Positions 32,388 through 40,808 of a stretch of 64,000 nucleotides of DNA are shown here, piece by piece. Within the stretch, counting starts at the first letter, position 1. Every line of letters starts with the position of its first letter. Source of the stretch: Halohasta salina. GTDB taxonomy: Archaea; Halobacteriota; Halobacteria; Halobacteriales; Haloferacaceae. Location: the NCBI RefSeq assembly GCF_024178165.1, contig NZ_JAMZIE010000005.1:1-64000 (forward strand). The letters run 5' to 3'. The notes beneath the pieces were generated by a model that saw only the letters and a list, made by a program, of their open reading frames with translations, was not told the DNA's origin and ran no database searches. A program made the position numbers and the translations under genes.

Positions 32388-32852
32388 ATGGCACGAATGC
32401 ATACCCGTCGTCGCGGCTCGTCCGGATCGGACCGCCCGGCGACAGACGAACCACCGGAGTGGAGTAACCTCGACAGCGAGGCGATCGAAAGCCGCGTCGT
32501 CGAACTCGCCGAACAGGGCCACGACCCCAGCGTCATCGGCCTCAAACTGCGCGACGAGGGCGTCAAAGGCGTCCCCGTCCCGAACGTCAAACTGGCGACC
32601 GGCAAGAAGGTCACCGAAATCCTCGAGGACCACGATGCAGCCCCCGAGATCCCGGAAGACCTCCGACAGCTCATGGAGCGCGCCATCGGGCTCCGCGAGC
32701 ACGTCGAGGAGAACGGACAGGACCACCAGAACAAACGCGCACTCCAGAACACGGAGTCCAAGATCCGACGCCTCGTCGACTACTACCGCGGTGACGAACT
32801 CGACGAGGAGTTCAAATACAGCTACGACAACGCCGTCGAACTCCTCGAGTAA
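32388..32852 (+). CDS. rps15: 30S ribosomal protein S15
   Basis: ATG 32388 gives 154 residues: MARMHTRRRGSSGSDRPA, then ESRVVELAEQGHDPSVIGLKLRDEGVKGVPVPNVKLATGKKVTEIL and the conserved C-terminal DHQNKRALQNTESKIRRLVDYYRGD. It binds 16S rRNA in the small subunit. A promoter-like AAAACCCTTAA lies near 32202-32212, so the leader may be over 100 nt. It is followed by the RecJ-like gene. Confidence 0.96.
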   Translation: MARMHTRRRGSSGSDRPATDEPPEWSNLDSEAIESRVVELAEQGHDPSVIGLKLRDEGVKGVPVPNVKLATGKKVTEILEDHDAAPEIPEDLRQLMERAIGLREHVEENGQDHQNKRALQNTESKIRRLVDYYRGDELDEEFKYSYDNAVELLE

Positions 32853-32875
32853 CCGAGCCACACCACCAGAAGCCC

Positions 32876-34102
32876 ATGTCGGAGACCCACGCCCAGCCCG
32901 TCGACCCCGAGGCCGCAGCCACGCTGGCGACCGCGCTAGCGTCAGCGCCGTTCGTCCGGGTCTACGGCCACGCCGACGGCGACAGCCTCGCCGCCGCAGG
33001 GCTCTTGGCGGTCGCGCTCCGCGCACGGAGCGTCCCGTTCCAGATCCACGTCTCCGACGATCCGACCGGCGATCTTTCGGCCCCCGAAACCGAGCCCGTC
33101 GACGACAGTCGAACGGTGCTCGTCACGCAGGGCCGGAGAGATGCCGCCGACCACGCCGTCCCGCCGGCCGACGACAGTCGACCGGCCAGCGTGGTTGCGG
33201 CCGCCGTGAGCCACGAACTCGGCGTCGATCCCGACCCGCTGCTCGCACTCGCGGGCACGATCGCGGCGGGGTCACTGCCCGGCACCGACGGCAGCGGCGG
33301 CCTCCTCGAAACCGCCGAGCAGTCCGGTCTCGTCGAGCGCCGCCCCGGCCTCGCGGTTCCGACCGCGGAGCTAGCCGAGGGGCTGGCCCACTCGACGCTG
33401 TTCAGCGCGCCGTTTTCGGGTGACGTCGACGCCGCCGAGGGACTCCTCACGGACCTCGACTGCCCGGCCGACGCGGCTGACGCCGACGAAGACGCCCGGA
33501 TGCGGCTCGCCTCGGCGGTCGCCGTCGAAACGTCGACCGCCGAGCCGTCGACGCCAGCGGCCGCCGAAGCGGTCGAAACCGCACTGCGACCGTACGCCAC
33601 ACCGAACGGCCCGTTCGCCACGCTGGGCGGCTACGCCGACGTGCTCGGCGCACTGGCCGCCGAGACACCGGGGCTAGCGATCAGCCTCGCCCTCGGCACG
33701 CCCGGCATCACCGACGAGGCACTAGAGACGTGGCGCGACCACGCGAGTGGCGCCCACGCCGCCCTCGATGAGCCGACCGCCGGCCGATACGAGGGCGTCT
33801 TCGTCCTGCGGGTCGACGCCGACCGCCCGGCCGTCTTGCCGACGGTCGCTCGACTCGCCGCCCAGTTCCGCTCGCCGGAGCCGGTCGCACTCGCCGTGAC
33901 CGCAGAGCCGGTCGACGGCCAGCGGCATGCGGCCGCCGCGGCCGCAGCCGACGACCCACAGGGGCTCGCCGACGCGTTCGCCTCGGTCGCCACCGAGTTC
34001 GGTGGCACCGCCGGTGGGACGCCGACACAGGCGACGCTCTCGGTCGACGGCGACGTGTCGGACGGCGACCTCATCGCCGCGATCAGGGAGGCCCTCGCAT
34101 GA
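32876..34102 (+). CDS. RecJ-like DHH-family phosphoesterase
   Basis: This 408-residue protein is in the gene order S15 - RecJ-like - Pcc1 - S3Ae. The N-terminal motif is VRVYGHADGDSLAAAGLLAVAL, the DHH-type D-x-D-G-like box, and a late glycine-rich segment, FGGTAGGTPTQATLSVDGD, looks like the DHHA1 GG motif. The DHH triplet itself is not seen (VSHELGVDPDPLL is the nearest), so catalysis is uncertain. It overlaps pcc1 by ATGA. Related archaeal proteins are assigned to RecJ/GAN exonucleases. Confidence 0.75.
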   Translation: MSETHAQPVDPEAAATLATALASAPFVRVYGHADGDSLAAAGLLAVALRARSVPFQIHVSDDPTGDLSAPETEPVDDSRTVLVTQGRRDAADHAVPPADDSRPASVVAAAVSHELGVDPDPLLALAGTIAAGSLPGTDGSGGLLETAEQSGLVERRPGLAVPTAELAEGLAHSTLFSAPFSGDVDAAEGLLTDLDCPADAADADEDARMRLASAVAVETSTAEPSTPAAAEAVETALRPYATPNGPFATLGGYADVLGALAAETPGLAISLALGTPGITDEALETWRDHASGAHAALDEPTAGRYEGVFVLRVDADRPAVLPTVARLAAQFRSPEPVALAVTAEPVDGQRHAAAAAAADDPQGLADAFASVATEFGGTAGGTPTQATLSVDGDVSDGDLIAAIREALA

Positions 34103-34398
34103 CCGACGAGCCACGAACGGCAACGCTTCGGACCGACCATGCCACGCCGACCCGCGCCGAGTGGGTGGCGGCAGCGGTCGAACCGGACAACACCGATTCG
34201 ATGGTAACCTCGATCGAGGGCACGGCGGTTCGGACCGAAATCGAACGCGAGACCACTGGTGGACTCGGGACGACAGTCGACGACTACGTCGTAAACCTCG
34301 GCGTCGCGCAGGCGGTCATCGAGGCCGTCACCGAGCGCGAGGCCAACAGCAGTACAGCAGCCGACCAACCGACAGACGACACACTACATCATGAGTGA
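34099..34398 (+). CDS. pcc1: KEOPS complex subunit Pcc1
   Basis: This 99-residue protein shows the Pcc1 features VAAAVEPDNTDSMVTSIEGTAVRTEIERET, followed by TTVDDYVVNLGVAQAVIEAV. It is the dimerisation subunit of the KEOPS complex, which makes the t6A modification of tRNA. It overlaps the RecJ-like gene and the S3Ae gene, a gene order typical of archaeal information-processing clusters. Confidence 0.9.
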   Translation: MTDEPRTATLRTDHATPTRAEWVAAAVEPDNTDSMVTSIEGTAVRTEIERETTGGLGTTVDDYVVNLGVAQAVIEAVTEREANSSTAADQPTDDTLHHE

Positions 34399-35041
34399 AC
34401 GATCAGTAACCAAGCAGAAGCAAGGCAAGCGATGGTACACGATTTTCGCCCCCGAGCAGTTCGACCGGGCGGAGATCGGCTCGACCATCGCCGAAGAACC
34501 GAACCAGGTCATCGGTCGCACGATCGAGACCACCCTCGGCGACATCAACAACGACGCCGGGGCGAACAACACCAAACTCACGTTCAAGATCACGGACGTG
34601 GGCTCGGATTCCGCCTACACGGAGTTCATCAAACACGAACTCACCCGTGACTACCTGCGGAGTCTCGTCCGCCGCGGGGCCTCGAAGGCCGCCGCGACGA
34701 TCACGGTCGTCACCACCGACGACTACCGCGTGAAACTCCAGCCCGTCGCCTTCACCACAAAGAAGGCCGACAACAGCCAGGAACACGCCATCCGCCGCGT
34801 GATGATCGATCTCGTCAAAGAAGCTGCCGAGGAACGCAGCTTCGAAGAACTCGGTGACAGCGTCATCGAGGGTCGACTCTCCTCGGCGATCTACGGCGAG
34901 GCCAAGACGATCTACCCGCTGCGACGCGTGGAGATCCAGAAGTTCGAACTCGAAGCCCGCCCCGAAGAGCTGGCCGAAGAGGAAGCCACGGCCGTCGACG
35001 TCGACGAAGAGGACGTCGCCGACGACGTCGCCGACGACTAG
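34391..35041 (+). CDS. rps3ae: 30S ribosomal protein S3Ae
   Basis: This 216-residue protein matches archaeal S3Ae: KRWYTIFAPEQFDRAEIGSTIAEEPNQVIGRTIETTLGDI, then KHELTRDYLRSLVRRGASKA and the C-terminal IYPLRRVEIQKFELEARPEEL. The acidic tail (EEATAVDVDEEDVADDVADD) is common in haloarchaea. It overlaps pcc1 by 8 nt and is the last gene of the operon. A T-rich stretch, ATTTTTGTT, follows at 35059-35067. Confidence 0.96.
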   Translation: MSERSVTKQKQGKRWYTIFAPEQFDRAEIGSTIAEEPNQVIGRTIETTLGDINNDAGANNTKLTFKITDVGSDSAYTEFIKHELTRDYLRSLVRRGASKAAATITVVTTDDYRVKLQPVAFTTKKADNSQEHAIRRVMIDLVKEAAEERSFEELGDSVIEGRLSSAIYGEAKTIYPLRRVEIQKFELEARPEELAEEEATAVDVDEEDVADDVADD

Positions 35042-35086
35042 CTGGCGCTCCCGATTCGATTTTTGTTCACAGGCTACCAGCGACAG

Positions 35087-35512
35087 CTATTCGGTGACTT
35101 CGATGGTGCCGACCATCCCGCTTGTCTCGTGGGGAAGACAGACGTAGCCGTACTCGCCTGGCACCTCGAAGGTGTGGGAAAACGTCTCGCCAGTCGAGAC
35201 GATCCCCTCTCCCTCGGACTGCCAGGCCTCGCGGGCGGCAGTCTCCGACTCGTAGCCGCCGGTCGCAAAGAAGGCCGTCCCCTCGGGGAGCGTCCCCTCG
35301 TAGGCGGTGATAGTGTGGGCCCGGCTACTGGTGTTTTTCCAGACGACTGTCGACCCGGCCGAGACGGTAAGCGTCTCCGGCTGGAAGGCGACTGCGGTCA
35401 TCCCGATGTCGTAGTCGTCGGCCTCGAAAAGCCCGAGACAGCCGGCCAGCCCGACGGTTCCGGTGGTGCCAGCGGCGGCGAGAAACGCCCGGCGAGAACG
35501 TGCCTCCTGCAT
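35087..35512 (-). CDS. Blue copper protein (halocyanin-like lipoprotein)
   Basis: This 141-residue protein has a twin-arginine leader (SRRAFLAAAGTTGTVGLAGC) ending in a lipobox cysteine, so it would be a lipid-anchored surface protein. Type 1 copper ligands are visible: His in SSRAHTITAYE and the Cys-His-Met set in YGYVCLPHETSGMVGTIEV. It is a small electron carrier, probably to a terminal oxidase. The partner is not in the window, although cytochrome bd does not use copper proteins. Confidence 0.9.
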   Translation of the reverse strand: MQEARSRRAFLAAAGTTGTVGLAGCLGLFEADDYDIGMTAVAFQPETLTVSAGSTVVWKNTSSRAHTITAYEGTLPEGTAFFATGGYESETAAREAWQSEGEGIVSTGETFSHTFEVPGEYGYVCLPHETSGMVGTIEVTE

Positions 35513-35624
35513 ACCGGTTTGTAGGGTCGTCGGACATATAGGCGTGCGGTTTCACCGGGGCCCCGCCGACATCGGCGATCCGGAGAACATAAAAGCGTAA
35601 ACCGCCCCCCTCCGACCGACAACC

Positions 35625-36368
35625 ATGCAACCGCGGTTCGTCGGCCGGCTGGGGCTGGCCGATGCGGTGACGGTCGCCAACGCCGCCCTCGGCTTTCTAG
35701 CCGCGGCCGTCGCGTTAGTCGACATCGACCTTGCGGCCCGCCTAATCTTGCTGGGCGCGATCGCCGACGCACTCGATGGAGTGGTCGCCCGCTACCGCGG
35801 CGGGACGCCGGTCGGCCCGTATCTCGACTCGCTGGCCGACGTGGCCTCGTTCGGCGTCGCGCCGGCCATCCTCGTCGTCGCCGTCGTCGTCGACCAGTGG
35901 ATGCCAACTGCGGACCTGACACTGTTGCTGGCCGACCCCGTCGTCCTCGGTGCCGGATTTCTCGTCCCGGCAGTGTTCGTGGCGATGGCGGTCACCCGGC
36001 TCGGGATGTACACCGCTTACGATACCGAACTCGCCGAGACCGAGGGCGTCCAGACCACGCTAGCGGCGACAATCCTCGCGGCGGCGGTGCTGGCGGGTTA
36101 CACGGCCCCCGAACTGCTCGTGCCGCTGGTCGGCATCCTCGCCGCGCTGATGGTGTCGACGATCACCTACCCGGACCTCCACGCCCAAGACGCGCTGGTG
36201 ATGGGGATCGTCCAGGCGCTGGCAATCCTGCTGTCGGGCTACTACGGCCGGGTGTTCGCCTTCGCGCTGCTGTTTCTCGCCCTCGCGTACCTCTCGTTGG
36301 CCCCCCGGTTCTACTGGCGGGACGGCCTCGACAGCGATCGGCTCCGGTTCCTGTTCCGGGGCGTGTAG
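35625..36368 (+). CDS. CDP-alcohol phosphatidyltransferase (PssA-like)
   Basis: This 247-residue membrane enzyme has the family motif DALDGVVARYRGGTPVGPYLDSLAD (given in part: D-x-x-D-G-x-x-A-R-x8-G-x3-D-x3-D). It resembles the archaetidylserine/phosphatidylserine synthases that attach serine to a CDP-activated lipid. About six membrane segments are predicted. The start is ATG 35625. It has no lipid-synthesis gene as a neighbour. Confidence 0.88.
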   Translation: MQPRFVGRLGLADAVTVANAALGFLAAAVALVDIDLAARLILLGAIADALDGVVARYRGGTPVGPYLDSLADVASFGVAPAILVVAVVVDQWMPTADLTLLLADPVVLGAGFLVPAVFVAMAVTRLGMYTAYDTELAETEGVQTTLAATILAAAVLAGYTAPELLVPLVGILAALMVSTITYPDLHAQDALVMGIVQALAILLSGYYGRVFAFALLFLALAYLSLAPRFYWRDGLDSDRLRFLFRGV

Positions 36369-36377
36369 CCGACCGTA

Positions 36378-36392
36378 GTAGTCACTGACTAC
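36378..36392. terminator. Perfect palindrome between convergent genes
   Basis: GTAGTCA-C-TGACTAC is a 15-nt perfect palindrome 10 nt after the phosphatidyltransferase stop and before the end of the convergent small gene at 36421. It resembles 1751-1765 and 50590-50606. A transcription-termination or mRNA-stabilising role is possible. Confidence 0.45.
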
Positions 36393-36420
36393 CGATCCGT
36401 CAAGCAAAAGTAGCAACCGC

Positions 36421-36681
36421 CTACATGCCCATATCGGCGGCCTCGTCGGGGACCGGCAGCGCCGCGGGGTCGACGCCCAACAGTTCGGCGGCGTGGTCCA
36501 GCGCCATATCGAAGCCGTAGTAGCGTTCGAGTTCGGTGCCGGTAGCGTTCCGTCGGACGGCGACCATCGCGTAGCCGTCGATGTTCTGGGCGACGACAGC
36601 AGTTTGCCCGTCGCGGGCGAACCGCAGTCGGCGCTCGCCGTCGGTCTCGTGGTAGTCGGCCTCGATCGTCTCGTCGACCAT
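36421..36681 (-). CDS. Conserved small haloarchaeal protein (DUF7111-like)
   Basis: This 86-residue protein reads MVDETIEADYHETDGERRLRFARDGQTAVVAQNIDGYAMVAVRRNA, with a late FDMALDHAAELLGVDPAALPVPDEAADMG. It has no catalytic motif and no membrane segment. It resembles a small haloarchaeal family (DUF7111-like), but I am not certain of the name. Start ATG 36679-36681; it converges with the phosphatidyltransferase. Confidence 0.6.
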   Translation of the reverse strand: MVDETIEADYHETDGERRLRFARDGQTAVVAQNIDGYAMVAVRRNATGTELERYYGFDMALDHAAELLGVDPAALPVPDEAADMGM

Positions 36682-36783
36682 ACTCCTAGTAGGACCGCCG
36701 GGTAATCGAAGCTGTCGGTCGGCGCGGAACACATCGGATGGAAAGAATTTACACGCCCCCTGTGGTACTCTATCACTAACTAA

Positions 36784-38277
36784 ATGCAACGAACACCGAC
36801 GGAGCCCGCTTCGACGGGCGTCGAGGTTCTCGATGGGATGCTCGGTGGGGGGCTCCCCCGGAACAGGGCCACACTCGTCACCGGGGGGCCGGGCACGGGG
36901 AAGTCGACCCTCGGGATGCAGTTCCTGCAGGCCGGCCTCGCCGCGGGCGAGCAGTGTCTGTACGTCAGCACCGAACAGACGATCGAGGAGCTGAAAGCCG
37001 CCTTTTCGGGGTTCGATTTCGATCTCGACCACGACCGACTCGACTACGCGACGATCCACGCTCGGCGCGGGGAGACGATCGAGGAAAACGACACCTACAC
37101 CCTCCAGACACAGGAGGAAAACGAGTGGCTCAACCGTGGGTTCGACGCCCCCTTTACCGGCTCGTACATCGAGGACCACCTCCGGAACTACCGGCCCTGC
37201 GACCGGGTGGTGTTCGACAGCACCTCCGGGCTGGCGGTGATCACCGAGGATATCGAGCGCTACCGCCGGCTCGTGTTCGACCTCATTCGGTTTTTCAGCG
37301 ACGAGATGGAGGCGACGACGATGTTCACCGCCGAGGACTACCCCGGCGACCGGCGGGGTGACGTCCTGCAGTTTACCGCCCACGGCGTCATCAAGCTCGA
37401 AACCGATGCCATCGAGGACAACCCCCGGCGGTTCCTCTCGGTGCCGAAGATGCGCGGCGTCGACCACGACCGTCGGCGGGTCGAACTCACGGTGCGGAAC
37501 GATCGGCTGACGGCCTCGCCGCGCCAGCGGAACCATCTGACGACGCTTCCCGATCGACGGCTGGTGCCGACGGGGATCGACGGCCTCGATCAGCTGGCCG
37601 GCGGGGGACTGGTCCGAGGGGCCGGCAGCCTCCTGACCCACGACAGTCGGACGACACTCAACGAACTCGTCGGCACCCTCATGGAGACGGTGATCGATGC
37701 CGGGCTGTCGATCGCGCTGGTGCCGACCCTCGACCTCCAGCAGCGCCGGCTCGACCGGCTGCTCGATCGGTTCGACCGCTCGCTGTCGACGCTACTCGAC
37801 GACGACCGGCTGTTCGTGATCGACCAGATCGACGGCTGGGACACCGACCATCCCAACGTCTACCCGCAGGCAGCGAGCGTCGAGGCGGCCAGCGAACAGT
37901 TCGCGGCCATCGACAACCGGTGTGACGGCGACTGGATCACCATCGAAGGGGCGACCGCGGTCGCCCACACCCTCGGGAGCGAGGATGCCCGCAGCCTGCG
38001 GTACGCCGAGGAGCTACGCTTCCTCGACGAGTCGGAGCTGTTGATCCACCTCCTGAATCCCGAGTTGGTCTGCGACGAGGTCGCGGCCTTCTACCGGGAC
38101 TCGGCAGAACAGATCATCGAAACCACCCAGAACAGCGAGGGCGTCAGGTATCTCACCCTCCGGAAGTCGCCGACCGGCAACGTCGGGTCGACCGGCCTGC
38201 TCAATCCGCTGGACGAACCGCCCTACGTTCGCGTGGAGATGCCCGCCGGCAGTCACCTCTACGACTCCTCGGAGTAG
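36784..38277 (+). CDS. KaiC/RadA-superfamily ATPase, second domain degenerate
   Basis: This 497-residue protein has an N-terminal KaiC-like RecA domain with Walker A GGPGTGKST (residues 34-42) and a later DRVVFDSTSGLAVI (Walker B). A second repeat starts near residue 259 (RLVPTGIDGLDQLAGGGLVRGAGSLL) but its Walker A is lost (THDSRTTLN), so only the first domain should bind ATP. Such haloarchaeal KaiC-like proteins often act in signalling with histidine kinases or in gas-vesicle regulation. The substrate and partner are unknown. TATA-like sequence TTTACACGCC (36748) is a possible promoter. Confidence 0.88.
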   Translation: MQRTPTEPASTGVEVLDGMLGGGLPRNRATLVTGGPGTGKSTLGMQFLQAGLAAGEQCLYVSTEQTIEELKAAFSGFDFDLDHDRLDYATIHARRGETIEENDTYTLQTQEENEWLNRGFDAPFTGSYIEDHLRNYRPCDRVVFDSTSGLAVITEDIERYRRLVFDLIRFFSDEMEATTMFTAEDYPGDRRGDVLQFTAHGVIKLETDAIEDNPRRFLSVPKMRGVDHDRRRVELTVRNDRLTASPRQRNHLTTLPDRRLVPTGIDGLDQLAGGGLVRGAGSLLTHDSRTTLNELVGTLMETVIDAGLSIALVPTLDLQQRRLDRLLDRFDRSLSTLLDDDRLFVIDQIDGWDTDHPNVYPQAASVEAASEQFAAIDNRCDGDWITIEGATAVAHTLGSEDARSLRYAEELRFLDESELLIHLLNPELVCDEVAAFYRDSAEQIIETTQNSEGVRYLTLRKSPTGNVGSTGLLNPLDEPPYVRVEMPAGSHLYDSSE

Positions 38278-38316
38278 CGGTACCGGTGGCTGGCCGGGTG
38301 AAAACGGTATGAATGG

Positions 38317-38626
38317 CGGACGGCCGAGGTTGCCGAGCGTTCCGGGCGCAGGGAATCCCGGTTGCCTCCTCCACCCCGCGATCCAACGAGCGACGGGTGT
38401 CCAGCGGTGGGCTGCTCGCTTCCGCGCCTGACCCACTACCGCCGGTAAACCGGTGTCTAACACCCCTGCGGGTGAGGACACCGGACCACTGTCCCCGGTG
38501 GACGAGGTTTCGACGTTGGCGTCCGAGGCCTGCGCCGGTCGACCCGACGCACTCGGCGTTCGGTCCCCGCTAAAGACTGTCTCACGGGCGGGGGGCAGGG
38601 CCTACCTGCCCGACCTAGTCCATCCT
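38317..38626 (-). ncRNA. ffs: Signal recognition particle 7S RNA
   Basis: On the minus strand the region carries the universal SRP RNA helix 8 core: GGTCAGGCGCGGAAGCGAGCAGCC (in part, with the GGAA tetraloop and the AGCAG asymmetric bulge). The ends GGATGG (38620-38625, 5' end) and CCGTCC (38318-38323, 3' end) pair to close helix 1, giving about 310 nt, the normal archaeal size. The Alu-domain part begins GGTCGGGCAGGTAGGCC. The exact ends are estimated. It would bind SRP54 and SRP19 to target membrane proteins. Confidence 0.9.
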
Positions 38627-38640
38627 TCGGTAGTCCACTT

Positions 38641-38652
38641 GCACTTAAGGGC
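38641..38652 (-). promoter_or_regulatory. Promoter box of the SRP RNA
   Basis: On the minus strand CCTTAAGTGC lies about 20-26 nt upstream of the predicted SRP RNA 5' end, as expected for an archaeal TATA element followed by transcription start near 38625. An adjacent GGGAC-type purine element is not obvious. Confidence 0.5.
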
Positions 38653-38695
38653 CTTTCGTCTCCGGGGCAGCACCCGAAATCTTGCGGCCGAAAAA

Positions 38696-39109
38696 TCAGT
38701 AGACGGCGGCCGCATACGCGGCGGCGGCAGCGGCGACGACGGCACTGGCCGCGAGGCTCAGCCAGCGGTGGGACTCGATCCACGCCGCGTCCGAGGGGAA
38801 ACTGAACAGCAGCGTCGAGTCGATAGAGACCGCCCAGAGTACCGTCAGTCCAAAGATCGCCACGCCGACGACGAGCATGATCCCGGCGACGAGTTCGGGA
38901 TCGGCCCGGCCGCGAACGCTCGAGAGGAAGATCACGACGCCGAGGGTCGCAAGGAAAATTGCCCCGGTGACCCCCAGCGGGCCGGCCCCGTAGTAGTCGG
39001 CCAGCAGTTGGGGTTGGGTGTTGATCAGGACGTAGGGGGCCGACAGGACGACCGCGAGAACGAGACTGCCGAGGGCTCCGAGGTAGGGAGCGATCCGTGT
39101 CCGGTCCAT
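38696..39109 (-). CDS. Conserved haloarchaeal membrane protein
   Basis: ATG 39107-39109 gives 137 residues with four hydrophobic segments (YLGALGSLVLAVVLSAPYVLI, GAIFLATLGVVIFLS, GIMLVVGVAIFGLTVLWAV and LAASAVVAAAAAAYAAAVY). No functional motif is seen. It lies between the SRP RNA and the thiolase operon and reads leftward. Function unknown. Confidence 0.65.
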   Translation of the reverse strand: MDRTRIAPYLGALGSLVLAVVLSAPYVLINTQPQLLADYYGAGPLGVTGAIFLATLGVVIFLSSVRGRADPELVAGIMLVVGVAIFGLTVLWAVSIDSTLLFSFPSDAAWIESHRWLSLAASAVVAAAAAAYAAAVY

Positions 39110-39208
39110 ACACGACGTTCGGTCGACGAGGACATTAAAAGACCCGAGAGCGGTCCGGGGGCCGGCGGAAGGGAAATCGGTAAGCGGCTGGCCACCACCA
39201 GAGGGGGT

Positions 39209-40363
39209 ATGGAACGTGTTGCGATCATCGGGGCGTCGATGACCCAGTTCGGCCAGCGGGAGGCGTGGATCCGCGAGTTGCTCGCGGAGGCCGGCGAAGC
39301 CTGTCTGGACGACGCCGGGATCGAGGGCTCCGCGGTCGACCACCTGTACGTATCGAACATGGCCAGCGGCGAGTTCGAGGGCCAGACCGGCATCGCCAAC
39401 GCGGTCGCCCACGACCTCAACGCCATCCCGGCCTACACCGCCCGGATCGACCAGACCAGTTCCTCGGGCGGCGCGGGCGTCTACGGCGCGTGGCAGTCGG
39501 TCGCCTCCGGAGCCAGCGACCTCACACTCCTGATCGGCGGCGAGAAGATGACCCACCGGTCGACCGCCGAAGCCACCGACGTGATCGCCTCGCTCACCCA
39601 CCCCGCCGAGTACAAACACGGCGTCACCCTCCCCTCCTTTGCGGGGCTCACCGCCCGGCGCTACCTCCACGTCCACGACGCCCCCCGGGAGAGTCTCGCC
39701 AAAGTCGCGGTCAAGAACCACAAAAACGGCGTCGACAACCCCCACGCGCAGTTCCAGAAGGAAGTCGACCTCGAAACCGTCATGGAGTCGCCGATCATCG
39801 CCGACCCCCTCAGACTGTACGACTTCTGTCCGATCACCGACGGCTCGGCCGCGCTGCTGTTGTGTCCCGAGTCGGTCGCCGCCGAGTACACTGACGACTA
39901 CGTGACGATCGCCGGCATCGGCGGGGCGACCGACACCCACGTCGTCCACGAGCGGGCCGACCCGACCGTGATGGGCGGCGTCGTCGACTCCGGGCAGGCA
40001 GCCTACGAGATGGCCGGCCTCGGCCCCGAGGACATCGACATGGCCGAACTCCACGACATGTTCACGATCCTTGAGTTCCTCCAGTCGGAGGGATTGGGCT
40101 TCTTCGAGCAGGGCGAGGGCTGGAAAGCCGTCGAGGAGGGGATCACCGACCGGGACGGCGAACTGCCAATCAACACCTCCGGCGGCCTCAAGTCGAAGGG
40201 CCACCCCCTCGGCGCAAGCGGGGTCGCACAGGTCTACGAGGTGTACAAACAACTGCTCGGCGAGGCCGGCCCGCGACAGGTCGAGGCCGAAACCGGCCTC
40301 GCGTGTAACGTGGGTGGGTTCGGCAACTGTGTGATTACGACGATCATGGAGGCAGCCCAATGA
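39209..40363 (+). CDS. SCP-x-type thiolase with the nucleophilic Cys replaced
   Basis: This 384-residue protein is a thiolase-superfamily member (start ATG 39209). The later catalytic residues are present: AELHDMFTILE, TSGGLKSKGHPLGASG (Gly-His-Pro) and ACNVGGFGN. The nucleophilic Cys expected in the N-terminal loop is missing: the loop reads ARIDQTSSSGGAGVYGAW, with Ser at about residue 84 where C-x-x-G is usual. It may therefore act by a different mechanism or as a binding/regulatory partner. It is translationally coupled to a DUF35 protein, the usual partner. The longer frame from 38453 would run over the SRP RNA and is rejected. Confidence 0.82.
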   Translation: MERVAIIGASMTQFGQREAWIRELLAEAGEACLDDAGIEGSAVDHLYVSNMASGEFEGQTGIANAVAHDLNAIPAYTARIDQTSSSGGAGVYGAWQSVASGASDLTLLIGGEKMTHRSTAEATDVIASLTHPAEYKHGVTLPSFAGLTARRYLHVHDAPRESLAKVAVKNHKNGVDNPHAQFQKEVDLETVMESPIIADPLRLYDFCPITDGSAALLLCPESVAAEYTDDYVTIAGIGGATDTHVVHERADPTVMGGVVDSGQAAYEMAGLGPEDIDMAELHDMFTILEFLQSEGLGFFEQGEGWKAVEEGITDRDGELPINTSGGLKSKGHPLGASGVAQVYEVYKQLLGEAGPRQVEAETGLACNVGGFGNCVITTIMEAAQ

Positions 40364-40758
40364 GCGACACCGAGACCAGCGACACGGACGAACAGCCGCC
40401 GATGGAGGCCGCCCGCTACCCCGACGGCAGTATTCTGTACCCGACTCATCCGGTCGGCCCGGACGGCAACGAGCCGGTGGAGACGGTCGACCTCAGCGAG
40501 TACCCCGCGACGCTGATCACGTGGACCACGTCGACGGCGACGCCGCCGGGCGTCCGGGAGCCGAACTCCCTCGCAATCGTGGAGTTCGACGTCGACGGCG
40601 AACCGGTGCGGGCGATCGGCCAGCTGACGACCGACGACATCGAGATCGGTGACACCGTCGAACCCGTCTACGCGGAGGAACTCCGGGAGCCCGGCGCGGG
40701 CATCCGCGAGCCCGAGAGCCAAGCGTGGGACGGCTACCGGTTCCGCCCCGTCGAGTAG
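40360..40758 (+). CDS. DUF35 OB-fold protein without zinc ribbon
   Basis: This 132-residue protein has the DUF35 OB-fold core: LITWTTSTATPPGVREPNSLAIVEFDVDGEPVRAIGQLTTDDIEIGDTVEPVYAE. The family usually begins with a four-cysteine zinc ribbon; here no cysteine is present, and the corresponding stretch is YPDGSILYPTHPVGPDG. DUF35 proteins join thiolase with HMG-CoA synthase in archaea and help channel acyl-CoA. The thiolase gene overlaps by ATGA. The loss of both the thiolase Cys and the zinc ribbon argues for changed function. Confidence 0.82.
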   Translation: MSDTETSDTDEQPPMEAARYPDGSILYPTHPVGPDGNEPVETVDLSEYPATLITWTTSTATPPGVREPNSLAIVEFDVDGEPVRAIGQLTTDDIEIGDTVEPVYAEELREPGAGIREPESQAWDGYRFRPVE

Positions 40759-40808
40759 CACTGACCGCACCCACGGCTATATTACTCGGTCGTTCGAACC
40801 ACCGTGAC

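Noticed and set aside
38290-38690. RNase P RNA
   Set aside because: The helix 8 GGAA/AGCAG core and the end pairing fit SRP RNA; the RNase P conserved cores are absent.
38453-39208. N-terminal extension of the thiolase frame
   Set aside because: It runs through the SRP RNA and the small membrane gene; the ATG at 39209 gives the normal thiolase N-terminus.
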